Source of the DNA: an uncultured Collinsella sp.
GTDB lineage: Bacteria; Actinomycetota; Coriobacteriia; Coriobacteriales; Coriobacteriaceae
NCBI GenBank assembly: GCA_900552155.1
Contig: URYU01000080.1
Span: forward strand, 1 to 7,776
Direction of reading: 5' to 3'
Length of the DNA stretch: 7,776 nt
Position 1 is the first letter of the stretch. Every line of letters begins with the position of its first letter. Made by a program: the position numbers and the translations under genes. The notes below the pieces were generated by a model. That model did no database searches, had not been told where the DNA came from, and saw only the letters and a program-made list of their open reading frames with translations. Positions 1 through 5,666 of this stretch are shown in pieces.

Positions 1-803
1 TCGGCATGCCTCAGGTGCTCGTGCGGCTCCTGTCCATCCGCAGTTCCGAGGATATCAAGATATCCCGCTTCATTGCAACCTCGTGGTGCGTGAGCTCGCT
101 GGCGGGCGGCGTGTGCATCGGCCTGGTCGGCCGTGCCATGATGCCGACGCAGTTCGCCACGCAGGCGGCCGCGGAGAACATCTTCATCGTGGTGTCGCAG
201 GCGCTGCTGCCGAGCTTCATGTGCGGCATCGTCGTGTCCGGCATCTTCGCCGCGTCCATGAGCTCCTCGTCCTCGTACATGATCATCGGCGCCTCGGCCG
301 TCGGCGAGAACATCTTCCGCGGACTGCTGCACCGCAAGGCCACCGACCGCCAGGTGATGATGGTGGCGCGCATCACGCTGCTCGTCATGTTCATCTTCGG
401 CATCGTGGTGGCGTTCGACCAGAACTCCTCGATCTTCCAAGTGGTCTCGTACGCGTGGGCCGGCCTCGGCGCGTCCTTCGGACCGCTGATGCTCACCTCG
501 TTGTACTGGAGGCGCACCAACAAGTACGGCGCGATCGCGGGCATGCTGTCCGGCACGGCCACCGTGCTCATCTGGCACAACCTCGTCAAGCCGCTCGGTG
601 GCATCTTCGCCATCTACGAGCTGCTGCCGGCGTTCATCATCTCGCTGCTGTTCATCGTGGTGGTCTCGCTGCTCACGCCCGCGCCAAGCGCGGAAGTGCT
701 GCACGAATTCGACCACTATCTCGACGATCCGGACGACCGCCACGTGGACGACGACCTCGTGGCCGCCGAAATCGCCGCAGGGGAGAAGCGCTCGCAGATC
801 TAA
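1..803 (+). CDS. putP: Sodium/proline symporter, C-terminal part (5' end outside window)
   Basis: This is the C-terminal ~266 residues of an inner-membrane sodium:solute symporter (SSS family) that imports L-proline with Na+. The reading frame is open from the first bases; the first full codon is at base 3. E. coli PutP is about 500 residues, so roughly the first half lies outside the window. Long hydrophobic segments alternate with short charged loops. The stretch AASMSSSSS (around bases 252-278) aligns with the PutP AAVMST segment that contributes to the Na+ site; the usual Ser-Thr pair is Ser-Ser here. VSYAWAGLGASFGP (bases ~441-482) is a PutP hallmark. The last ~27 residues form an acidic Asp/Glu-rich cytoplasmic tail. 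All 15 Phe codons are TTC, unlike the genes right of 2170. It converges on trpS. SSS transporters are broad, so another substrate is possible, but the resemblance to PutP is close. Confidence 0.85.
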   Translation, partial: GMPQVLVRLLSIRSSEDIKISRFIATSWCVSSLAGGVCIGLVGRAMMPTQFATQAAAENIFIVVSQALLPSFMCGIVVSGIFAASMSSSSSYMIIGASAVGENIFRGLLHRKATDRQVMMVARITLLVMFIFGIVVAFDQNSSIFQVVSYAWAGLGASFGPLMLTSLYWRRTNKYGAIAGMLSGTATVLIWHNLVKPLGGIFAIYELLPAFIISLLFIVVVSLLTPAPSAEVLHEFDHYLDDPDDRHVDDDLVAAEIAAGEKRSQI

Positions 804-847
804 GCGGGATGGCATCCGGCGGAAGGCGTAATCCGCCATTTGTAAGC

Positions 848-886
848 GAAATGGGTCGGGAACCGATGTGGTTACCGACCCATTTC
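848..886. terminator. Shared bidirectional hairpin terminator between putP and trpS
   Basis: A 12-bp perfect stem (GAAATGGGTCGG at 848-859 with CCGACCCATTTC at 875-886) is extended, after one G/A mismatch, by AACC/GGTT. This leaves a 5-nt loop (GATGT). It sits 44 bp after the putP stop and 55 bp after the trpS stop, between convergent genes, so it can serve both strands. Neither side has a strong U-tract, which is common in high-GC actinobacteria, so termination efficiency is uncertain. Confidence 0.7.
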
Positions 887-941
887 TCGTTGTGAACGTG
901 CGAACACGTAAGCGTGCGACGGCCGCACGGCTCAAACGCGC

Positions 942-2000
942 TCAGTAGCGCATGCCCATGGCGTCGCGCACCTGCTCCAGCGTCTCGTTGGCGATGGCAT
1001 TGGCCTTCTTGTTGCCCTCGGCGAGCACGTCACGCACGTAATCCATATCTTTGGCCAGCTCGGCGCGGCGTTCGCGCATCGGGGCAAGGAAGTTGTTCAC
1101 GGATTCAACCACGTACATCTTCAGTGCGCCCGCGCCGGAATCACCGATCTCCTCGGCGATTTCCTTCGGGTCGCGGCCGGTGGTCAGCGCCGCGGTGGTC
1201 AGCAGTGCGGAGACCTCCGGACGGTTGATCGGATCGAAGGTGATCTTGCGTTCGGAATCGGTGCGGCTCTTCTTGATGAGCTTGGCGGTCTCCGCTGCGG
1301 TGGCGCTCAGCATGATGGAGTTGCCACGGGATTTGCTCATCTTCTGGCCGTCGAGGCCCGGAATCTCCGGCGCATCGGACAGGATGGCGTCAGGCTCCGG
1401 GAACACCGGGTTCTTCTTGGCGTAACGCTCGTTGAAGCGGCGGGCGATGGTGCGGGTCAGTTCGATGTGCGGCAGCTGGTCCTTGCCCACCGGCACGATA
1501 TTGCCCTTGCAGAACAGGATGTCGCAGGCCTGGTGCACCGGGTAGGTGAGCAGAAGGCCGGTAAGCTCGTGGCCCGAGGCCTCCATCTCGGCCTTGACCG
1601 TGGGATTGCGCGCCAGCTCGGCCTCGGAGACCAGCGACAGGAACGGCAGCATGAGCTGGTTGGCGGCGGGCACGGCGGAGTGAGCGTAGATCATGGTCTT
1701 GTCGGGGTCGATGCCGCAGGCAAGGTAGTCCATGACCATGTTGTACACGTTGTCCTGGATGTGCTCGGTCGTGTCGCGAGCGGTGATGACCTGGTAGTCG
1801 GCGATGAGCACGTTGGTCTTGGCGCCCATGTTCTGCAGCTCAACACGGCCCTTGAGGGTGCCGAAGTAGTGGCCCAGGTGCAGACGGCCGGTGGGGCGGT
1901 CGCCGGTGAGCATGGTGAACTTCTCGGGCGTTTTGGTCAGGCCCTCGCGAATGGCGTTGCTCTTTTGCAGCGCGACTTCGTAGCTGTTCTCGTTTGGCAT
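942..2000 (-). CDS. trpS: Tryptophanyl-tRNA synthetase
   Basis: Cytoplasmic class I aminoacyl-tRNA synthetase that charges tRNA-Trp with tryptophan using ATP. The protein has 352 residues, slightly longer than the ~330 typical of the family because of an N-terminal extension of about 28 residues. The HIGH signature is HLGH at residues 41-44, in the context GDRPTGRLHLGHY. The KMSKS loop is exact at residues 220-224, in GLDGQKMSKSRGNS. The start is the ATG at 1998-2000, because AGGAG lies 5 nt upstream of it. The frame stays open to 2105, but the extra 35 codons lack any trpS-like sequence. All 8 Phe codons are TTC, as in putP. Its upstream neighbour on the same strand, the sugar-phosphate transferase, has different codon use, so the two are unlikely to be a native operon. 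No T-box leader is visible in the short upstream region. Confidence 0.95.
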   Translation of the reverse strand: MPNENSYEVALQKSNAIREGLTKTPEKFTMLTGDRPTGRLHLGHYFGTLKGRVELQNMGAKTNVLIADYQVITARDTTEHIQDNVYNMVMDYLACGIDPDKTMIYAHSAVPAANQLMLPFLSLVSEAELARNPTVKAEMEASGHELTGLLLTYPVHQACDILFCKGNIVPVGKDQLPHIELTRTIARRFNERYAKKNPVFPEPDAILSDAPEIPGLDGQKMSKSRGNSIMLSATAAETAKLIKKSRTDSERKITFDPINRPEVSALLTTAALTTGRDPKEIAEEIGDSGAGALKMYVVESVNNFLAPMRERRAELAKDMDYVRDVLAEGNKKANAIANETLEQVRDAMGMRY

Positions 2001-2170
2001 GATTGCTCCTAACGTATGTTCATGGGTCAAGATGATAACGCGTTTATTAGAGGGGCGGTGCGTAAGTAGGCAAGGGGCGGGAGAGGGACGCGCGTGGTGC
2101 GGCATGTGCGATGGGTGCGGCGCGGCCGCGCTTGGCTAACGGTGCCTTGGCACATCCTCGGCAGCTTGCC
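2001..2170. other. Gene-free junction segment between two compositionally distinct blocks
   Basis: This 170-bp stretch separates the left-block genes (putP, trpS) from the right-block genes. Apart from the trpS ribosome binding site it holds no convincing gene. Short frames on the minus strand that run through it look like random GC-rich translation. It contains a 12-bp perfect palindrome GCGCGGCCGCGC (2120-2131) and a small GTGCC/GGCAC hairpin (2142-2153) just after the transferase stop. A TATCAT hexamer on the minus strand (2032-2037) could be a trpS -10, but no matching -35 is present. The change of codon use on either side places the breakpoint somewhere here. I cannot fix the exact base. 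Confidence 0.5.
2005..2010 (-). promoter_or_regulatory. Ribosome binding site of trpS
   Basis: On the minus strand AGGAGC is followed by AATC and then ATG. This strong Shine-Dalgarno at 5-nt spacing fixes the trpS start at 2000 rather than at upstream codons of the same open frame. Confidence 0.8.
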
Positions 2171-3370
2171 CTAGAGCTTGTGGTGGCGCTCTTCTTTGCG
2201 CTCCTCGGCTGCCTGCTCCTCCTGCTTAAAGGCGGGGTCGTCGGGGGTGACGAGCTCGTCCTCGTGCGTGCGCTTGTTGTAATGGTGGCGTAGCACGGGT
2301 TCAAACAGGTGCAGGTGCTTGGCGAAGGCCGCCGAGCCAATGGCGAGCACGGTAAAGATGAGCACACGCATGGGCACTTCGACCTGGTTAATCGCGGCGG
2401 CGCCGGCCGAAAGCATGATGCACCAGGCATAGATGAGCAGCACGGCCTGTTTTTGGTTGTAGCCTTCTTGGATCAGGCGGTGGTGGATGTGGCCCTTGTC
2501 GGCCTGCCCGATGCTAATGTGGGCGCGCCTGCGGCGCACGATGGCGCTAAACGTGTCGATGATGGGCACGCCGGCAACGATGAGCGGGATGATAAGCGAG
2601 GTGAGTGCGGCGGTGCGGCTCACGTTGAGCAGCGAGATGGAGCCCAGTGCAAAGCCCAGAAGCAACGACCCCGAGTCGCCCAAGAAGATGCTTGCGGGGT
2701 TGAAGTTGTAGCGCAAAAAGGCCAGACAGGCGCCAAAGAGCGCAATGGAGAGCGCAGCGGCGTCGATACGGCCCGAGAGAACGGCCATCGAAAACATGGT
2801 GAACGAGGCGATGCCGCAGATGCCCGTGGCCAAGCCGTCGAGGCCGTCGATGAGGTTAATGATGTTGGTGAATGCCACCAGATAGATCACGGTGATGGGG
2901 TAGGCGAGCCATCCGAGCATGATTTCGCCGGGGGCAAACGGGTTGACGATGACGCCGATTATTAGGCCGCCGATACAGGCGATAAGCGCGGCGAGGACTT
3001 GTCCGGCCAGCTTTTGCTTGGGCTTGAGCTGGAAGACGTCGTCGATAGCGCCGGTCGCAAAGATGACGGTAAAGGAGAGCGCCAGCATGGGATAGCTAAT
3101 GTGAAGGCGCGGGTGCGGCACCAGGACGGGTGGCCAGCCTAGGTGCCAGGTGCCTAGGATTTGCACAATGCAGGCAACGACCAGGCCCAATAACACCGCC
3201 GTTCCGCCCAAACGCGGGATGGGCTTGGTGTTGATGCGGCGCTTAGAAGGATAGTCGACGGCATCGAGCTTAATTGCCAAGCGCTTGACCAGGGGCACCG
3301 CGAGGAAGGTCGTGATAAAGGCCGCCGCTGCCACGCATAGGTACGGTATGTAGCTCGGGGATGAAGCCAT
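2171..3370 (-). CDS. WecA/TagO-type undecaprenyl-phosphate GlcNAc-1-phosphate transferase (MraY superfamily)
   Basis: Polytopic membrane enzyme that transfers a sugar-1-phosphate, usually GlcNAc-1-P from UDP-GlcNAc, to undecaprenyl phosphate. This is the first step of lipid-linked wall-polymer or polysaccharide synthesis. It has 399 residues with about ten hydrophobic segments. Superfamily motifs are in order: Asp110-Asp111 followed by LKPKQK (to 120); NLIDGLDGLATG with Asp175 and Asp178; FLGDSGS with Asp232; and the cytoplasmic GHIHHRL at 293-299, typical of WecA/TagO rather than MraY. The last ~40 residues are a charged Glu/Lys/Arg tail. I chose the ATG at 3370, with GGCGG 11 nt upstream; a TTG at 3388 adds six residues but lacks a ribosome binding site. 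Phe codons are 12 TTT and 7 TTC. In Mycobacterium tuberculosis the homologue rfe lies just upstream of the ATP synthase genes. Here trpS follows instead, which fits a break after this gene. The exact sugar substrate is not determinable. Confidence 0.9.
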   Translation of the reverse strand: MASSPSYIPYLCVAAAAFITTFLAVPLVKRLAIKLDAVDYPSKRRINTKPIPRLGGTAVLLGLVVACIVQILGTWHLGWPPVLVPHPRLHISYPMLALSFTVIFATGAIDDVFQLKPKQKLAGQVLAALIACIGGLIIGVIVNPFAPGEIMLGWLAYPITVIYLVAFTNIINLIDGLDGLATGICGIASFTMFSMAVLSGRIDAAALSIALFGACLAFLRYNFNPASIFLGDSGSLLLGFALGSISLLNVSRTAALTSLIIPLIVAGVPIIDTFSAIVRRRRAHISIGQADKGHIHHRLIQEGYNQKQAVLLIYAWCIMLSAGAAAINQVEVPMRVLIFTVLAIGSAAFAKHLHLFEPVLRHHYNKRTHEDELVTPDDPAFKQEEQAAEERKEERHHKL

Positions 3371-3441
3371 GAATCTAAAAACCGCCAAGCGTCGAAGGAA
3401 AAGGTCAGAAGAACGCCATGCGCAAAGGGCATAGCCGAACC

Positions 3442-3447
3442 ATAATA
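3442..3447 (-). promoter_or_regulatory. Possible -10 element of the transferase gene
   Basis: On the minus strand a TATTAT hexamer lies 71 bp upstream of the chosen ATG. No good -35 is present (TTACAT at 18-nt spacing is weak). It could be an activator-dependent or weak promoter; an imperfect palindrome overlaps its -35 region. Confidence 0.35.
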
Positions 3448-3461
3448 CTCGACCAAGGGGG

Positions 3462-3477
3462 GTGCATGTAATTGCAC
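3462..3477. promoter_or_regulatory. Imperfect palindrome upstream of the transferase gene (possible operator)
   Basis: GTGCATGTAATTGCAC is an inverted repeat with 5-bp arms (GTGCA and TGCAC) and a 6-nt AT-rich centre. It is placed just upstream of the TATTAT element, where a regulator could act on the -35 region. The size and symmetry suit a dimeric helix-turn-helix protein. No matching regulator gene is in the window, so the role is inference. Confidence 0.3.
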
Positions 3478-3575
3478 GCAGCGATAATCACGCGCTTACC
3501 AGATATTGGGATGTTGTCGATGGCTTGTCGGGATGCCGGCGGGAATCCATATGGACTGTAATGGTGATTTTCGGC

Positions 3576-3746
3576 AAAAGAAAACCACCCCCCACGTTAC
3601 GAAAATGAACCCACCTAAAACAGGTGGGTGCCCTCATCGACTGTTCCAGCGTCCTTAACAACGAAGGATACCTGTACTAGGTACGACTGTGTGGGCTCCC
3701 TAAATAAACGCGACGGTTCACCCAGTTGCTCCGCGGGGGGCGGAAT
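3576..3746 (-). ncRNA. Candidate structured small RNA (~170 nt), possibly 6S-like
   Basis: Read on the minus strand, a TATGAT hexamer is followed about 7 nt later by a 5' end near 3746. The near-5' segment (3732-3743, CCGCCCCCCGCG) can pair over 12 bp, with two G-U wobbles, to the near-3' segment (3585-3596, CGUGGGGGGUGG). The latter is followed directly by UUUUCUUUU. Inside lie hairpins UACCU/AGGUA, UCCUU/AAGGA and CCCACCU/AGGUGGG, plus a possible second helix GUGAACC/GGUUCAU next to the closing stem. A closing helix, an open centre and a small hairpin on the 3' side recall 6S RNA, the regulator of sigma-70-type RNA polymerase, and the length fits. I see no decisive 6S consensus. Alternatives are another ncRNA family or a long leader of the transferase gene. 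The existence of an RNA is moderately supported; the family is uncertain. Confidence 0.45.
3610..3628 (-). terminator. Hairpin near the 3' end of the candidate RNA
   Basis: A 7-bp perfect stem CCCACCT/AGGTGGG with a 5-nt loop (GTTTT, minus strand) is followed by TTCATTTTCG. It could be an intrinsic terminator of the minus-strand transcript. It could equally be an internal hairpin, because a longer U-rich tract follows at 3584-3576 after the closing helix. Confidence 0.4.
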
Positions 3747-3752
3747 ACCTAC

Positions 3753-3758
3753 ATCATA
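3753..3758 (-). promoter_or_regulatory. Putative -10 element of the candidate small RNA
   Basis: TATGAT on the minus strand matches the -10 consensus at 5 of 6 positions. At 17-nt spacing the -35 position reads CTGGAA (3776-3781), only 3 of 6, so the promoter is plausible but not strong. Confidence 0.4.
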
Positions 3759-3783
3759 AAGCGGCACTTTGTGGATTCCAGTC

Positions 3784-3812
3784 TTGACATTACAAAAATC
3801 GTGTCGGACGAT
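3784..3812 (+). promoter_or_regulatory. Putative promoter of the radical SAM gene
   Basis: A perfect TTGACA (3784-3789) is followed at 17-nt spacing by GACGAT (3807-3812), which matches only 3 of 6 positions of the -10 consensus. It is 85 bp upstream of the ATG and back to back with the putative minus-strand promoter at 3753-3781. The leader between contains a tight GACGG/CCGTC inverted repeat (3827-3838) of unknown meaning. Confidence 0.4.
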
Positions 3813-3896
3813 TACGGCGCCTTAGGGACGGAGCCGTCTACGCGGCCTGGCCCTTTACGTTTGAGCTGCTGAATCGTTGTTTTGGAGCATGTTTTT

Positions 3897-4835
3897 ATGC
3901 CGACGTCGTTGACCGAACTTTTTTCGCCCGCCTGTCATTTGTGTCCGCGCCGTTGCGGTGCGGCCCGCGATGAGGGTGCGCGCGGCGTGTGCGGTGCTAA
4001 CGACACGCTCAAGGTGGCCCGCGCGGCGCTTCATATGTGGGAGGAGCCGCCTATCTCGGGCGAGGCCGGTTCGGGCACAATCTTCTTTAGCGGCTGCTCG
4101 CTCAAATGCGTCTATTGCCAGAACCATGAGATCTCGACGGGCAATTTTGGGCTTGTGATTTCGCCCGAGCGCTTGGTCGAGATTATGTTGGAGCTGCAGG
4201 ACCAAGGTGCCAACAACATCAACCTGGTGACGGCGACTCACTACGCGCACCTGCTGCCGGCGGCGATTGCCGCGGCACGGGCGCGGTGGCTGGTCATCCC
4301 AATCGTGTACAACACGAGTGGTTACGAGCGCGCGAGTGCCGTGGCGGCGCTGGGCGACCTGGTCGATGTGTGGCTCACCGACTTTAAATATGCCGATGCC
4401 GGGCTTGCGCAGTCGCTTTCTCATATTAAGGACTACCCGCGCGTGGCCGTGTCGGGTCTGGCCCAGATGGCGCGCGAGATCGATCGCCGCGGGGGAGAGC
4501 TGGTGGATGAGGGCGGGCTCATGAAGCGCGGCATCATCGTGCGCCACCTGGTGCTGCCGGGGCATGCGGATGACTCGTGCCGCGTGTTAGACCTGGTGTG
4601 GCAGACGGTGGGCGACGTGCCGATCTCGGTCATGAACCAGTACACGCCCAATGCGCTCATGCGAGAGCAGGGCGGCGACCTGGCACGCGCCGTGACGCGC
4701 GAGGAGTACGAGCAGGTGCTCGACCATGCCGATGACCTGGGCTTTACGACGATGTTTTGGCAAGAGGGCGGCGCTGTAGACGAGAGCTTCACCCCTGCCT
4801 TCGACACCACCGGCGTTCTTACCAGCGCAAAGTAG
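3897..4835 (+). CDS. PflX-like radical SAM protein (COG1313 type)
   Basis: A 312-residue cytoplasmic iron-sulfur protein of the radical SAM superfamily, closest to the PflX/pyruvate-formate-lyase-activase-like group. The radical SAM cysteines are Cys67, Cys71 and Cys74 in SGCSLKCVYCQN; they hold the 4Fe-4S cluster that cleaves S-adenosylmethionine. N-terminal to them is the group's second cysteine set, CHLCPRRCG at 13-21 and Cys32 in GVCG, then the family signature WEEPPISG at 48-55 and GSGTIFFSG. The start is the ATG at 3897 with GGAG 9 nt upstream; a TTG at 3882 in the same frame overlaps that ribosome binding site and is rejected. The true substrate of this group is not established. No pyruvate formate-lyase or other glycyl-radical enzyme lies nearby, so calling it a PFL activase would be unsupported. 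It appears monocistronic, followed by an inverted repeat and a tRNA gene. Confidence 0.85.
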   Translation: MPTSLTELFSPACHLCPRRCGAARDEGARGVCGANDTLKVARAALHMWEEPPISGEAGSGTIFFSGCSLKCVYCQNHEISTGNFGLVISPERLVEIMLELQDQGANNINLVTATHYAHLLPAAIAAARARWLVIPIVYNTSGYERASAVAALGDLVDVWLTDFKYADAGLAQSLSHIKDYPRVAVSGLAQMAREIDRRGGELVDEGGLMKRGIIVRHLVLPGHADDSCRVLDLVWQTVGDVPISVMNQYTPNALMREQGGDLARAVTREEYEQVLDHADDLGFTTMFWQEGGAVDESFTPAFDTTGVLTSAK

Positions 4836-4843
4836 TGCGTTCG

Positions 4844-4882
4844 TCGATGATTTTTCTGGGACGGGGATTAAAAAATCATCGA
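4844..4882. repeat. Inverted repeat downstream of the radical SAM gene
   Basis: Perfect 12-bp arms TCGATGATTTTT (4844-4855) and AAAAATCATCGA (4871-4882) flank a 15-nt GC-rich loop, CTGGGACGGGGATTA. It begins 9 bp after the stop codon. The arm bases next to the loop are T5/A5, and no U-tract follows on either strand, so it is not a standard intrinsic terminator, although it may act as a 3' mRNA-stabilising hairpin. A dispersed extragenic palindrome is another possibility. Confidence 0.6.
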
Positions 4883-4945
4883 GAGGATCGCCTGTTCGAA
4901 AAGTTGTCAAAATAGCCGCGCCCCAAAAAGACTGGTTATTGGGCG

Positions 4946-4973
4946 TTGACAGTTGGCGAGCCGTAGGTAAAAT
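4946..4973 (+). promoter_or_regulatory. Promoter of tRNA-Ala
   Basis: A perfect -35 TTGACA (4946-4951), a 16-nt spacer and TAAAAT (4968-4973, 5 of 6) predict a start near 4980. This leaves a leader of about 7 nt before the mature tRNA. It is the strongest sigma-70-type promoter in the window, as expected for a stable RNA gene. Confidence 0.75.
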
Positions 4974-4986
4974 ATCGACTTGTCCT

Positions 4987-5059
4987 GGGGACGTAGCTCA
5001 GTTGGGAGTGCGCTGCCGTCGCATGGCAGAGGCCGAGGGTTCGACTCCCTTCGTCTCCA
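4987..5059 (+). tRNA. tRNA-Ala (anticodon CGC)
   Basis: A 73-nt cloverleaf. The 7-bp acceptor stem is GGGGACG/CGTCTCC and contains the G3-U70 wobble pair, the alanine identity element. The D-arm is GCTC-AGTTGGGA-GTGC. The anticodon stem is CTGCC/GGCAG with loop GTCGCAT, giving anticodon CGC (codon GCG). The variable loop has five nt. The T-arm GAGGG-TTCGACT-CCCTT closes with a G-U pair. The discriminator base is A. CCA is not encoded (the sequence continues CCC), so it must be added after transcription. The D-stem has one U-U mismatch (positions 12 and 23). It has its own promoter and terminator. Confidence 0.95.
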
Positions 5060-5073
5060 CCCTTGGATTTGAT

Positions 5074-5105
5074 AAGCCGCTGACATTGTGTCGGCGGCTT
5101 TTTTT
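5074..5105 (+). terminator. Intrinsic terminator of tRNA-Ala
   Basis: A 12-bp stem, AAGCCGC-TGACA with TGTCG-GCGGCTT (one U-G pair), closes a 3-nt TTG loop and runs into seven T residues (5099-5105). It lies 14 nt after the tRNA and only 18 nt before the ATG of the next gene. Confidence 0.92.
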
Positions 5106-5123
5106 AAAAGAAAGGGCTGTACC

Positions 5124-5582
5124 ATGGCCGAGCTTGAGTCCCAACCATTGTCCGACGAGGAGCGCGCTGAGTTGGAAGAGCTCCGCGCCGAGAAGGCCCG
5201 CCGCGAGGCTCGGGAAGAGGCCCGTCGCGAGCGTGAGGAGCTGGCTGCCCTGCGTGCCGAGCGTGCGAAGGCCGAGGAGGTCGCCGCGAACGCCGCATCC
5301 GCATCGGCGCCCGCGCCTGCACCCAAGCCCGCTGCTGCGAAGCCTGCACCTGCCGCGCCCAAACCTCAGCCTAAAAAGGCCGCTCGTCCCAAGTCCGTCG
5401 AGCCCAAGCCGAGCCGTGACGAGATGACCTTTGCCCAGCGCATGGTTACCTCCAAGGAACCTACGGGCGAGAACGAGCTCCCTGGCATGGCGCCGGCTCA
5501 AAAATTCATCATTGTCCTTGCCCTCATCGCGTTTGTCATCTTTATGGGCTACACGATCCTGACCAGCATGGGCCTGCTCTAA
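5124..5582 (+). CDS. Small coiled-coil, Ala/Pro-rich, C-terminally membrane-anchored protein of unknown function
   Basis: I do not recognise a family. The 152-residue protein has three parts: a highly charged Glu/Arg/Ala helix at about 9-54 with a heptad-like spread of Leu and Ala, likely coiled coil; a flexible Ala/Pro/Lys linker at about 56-97; and a conserved-looking SRDEMTFAQRMVTS segment leading to one hydrophobic helix at about 127-149 near the C-terminus. No signal peptide is visible. This suggests a cytoplasmic domain tethered by a C-terminal anchor (N-in), for example in envelope or division scaffolding, but that is inference. The start is the ATG at 5124, preceded by AAAGAAAGGG; the frame runs back to 5088 but that part is the tRNA terminator. 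The gap to the next gene is 84 bp. Codon use with TTT and repeated GCC/GAG matches its right-block neighbours. Confidence 0.75.
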   Translation: MAELESQPLSDEERAELEELRAEKARREAREEARREREELAALRAERAKAEEVAANAASASAPAPAPKPAAAKPAPAAPKPQPKKAARPKSVEPKPSRDEMTFAQRMVTSKEPTGENELPGMAPAQKFIIVLALIAFVIFMGYTILTSMGLL

Positions 5583-5596
5583 CCGATTTGCATCGG
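5583..5596 (+). other. Short hairpin after the membrane-anchored protein gene
   Basis: CCGAT-TTGC-ATCGG forms a 5-bp stem immediately after the stop codon, without a U-tract. It is too weak to call a terminator. The following nicotinate phosphoribosyltransferase gene may be read through from upstream, since I see no clear promoter in the 84-bp gap. Confidence 0.25.
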
Positions 5597-5666
5597 GCGT
5601 CATGTCCGCATCCTCTGCTCTCGTCAAACCCTCAAATTCTGTACCTCACATCCGAAAGGTCGCCCC

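Noticed and set aside
2001..2105. N-terminal extension of trpS by 35 codons
   Set aside because: A strong AGGAG sits 5 nt before the ATG at 2000, and the extension is non-family sequence reaching into the junction segment.
2120..2131. GCGCGGCCGCGC palindrome
   Set aside because: A 12-bp perfect palindrome of only G and C is easily reached by chance in this composition; I see no associated function.
2047..2430. Minus-strand frame of 127 codons overlapping the transferase end and the junction
   Set aside because: It is another frame of the transferase gene and has no plausible start or domain.
3700..3735. T-box-like string (CTGGGTGAACCGTCGCG on the minus strand)
   Set aside because: It only partly matches the T-box consensus, lies near the 5' end of the putative transcript with no room for stem I, and no aminoacyl-tRNA synthetase or amino acid gene follows.
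3731..3745. Actinobacterial 6C RNA (hairpin with a six-C run)
   Set aside because: That motif has two C-rich hairpins; only one is present on this strand.
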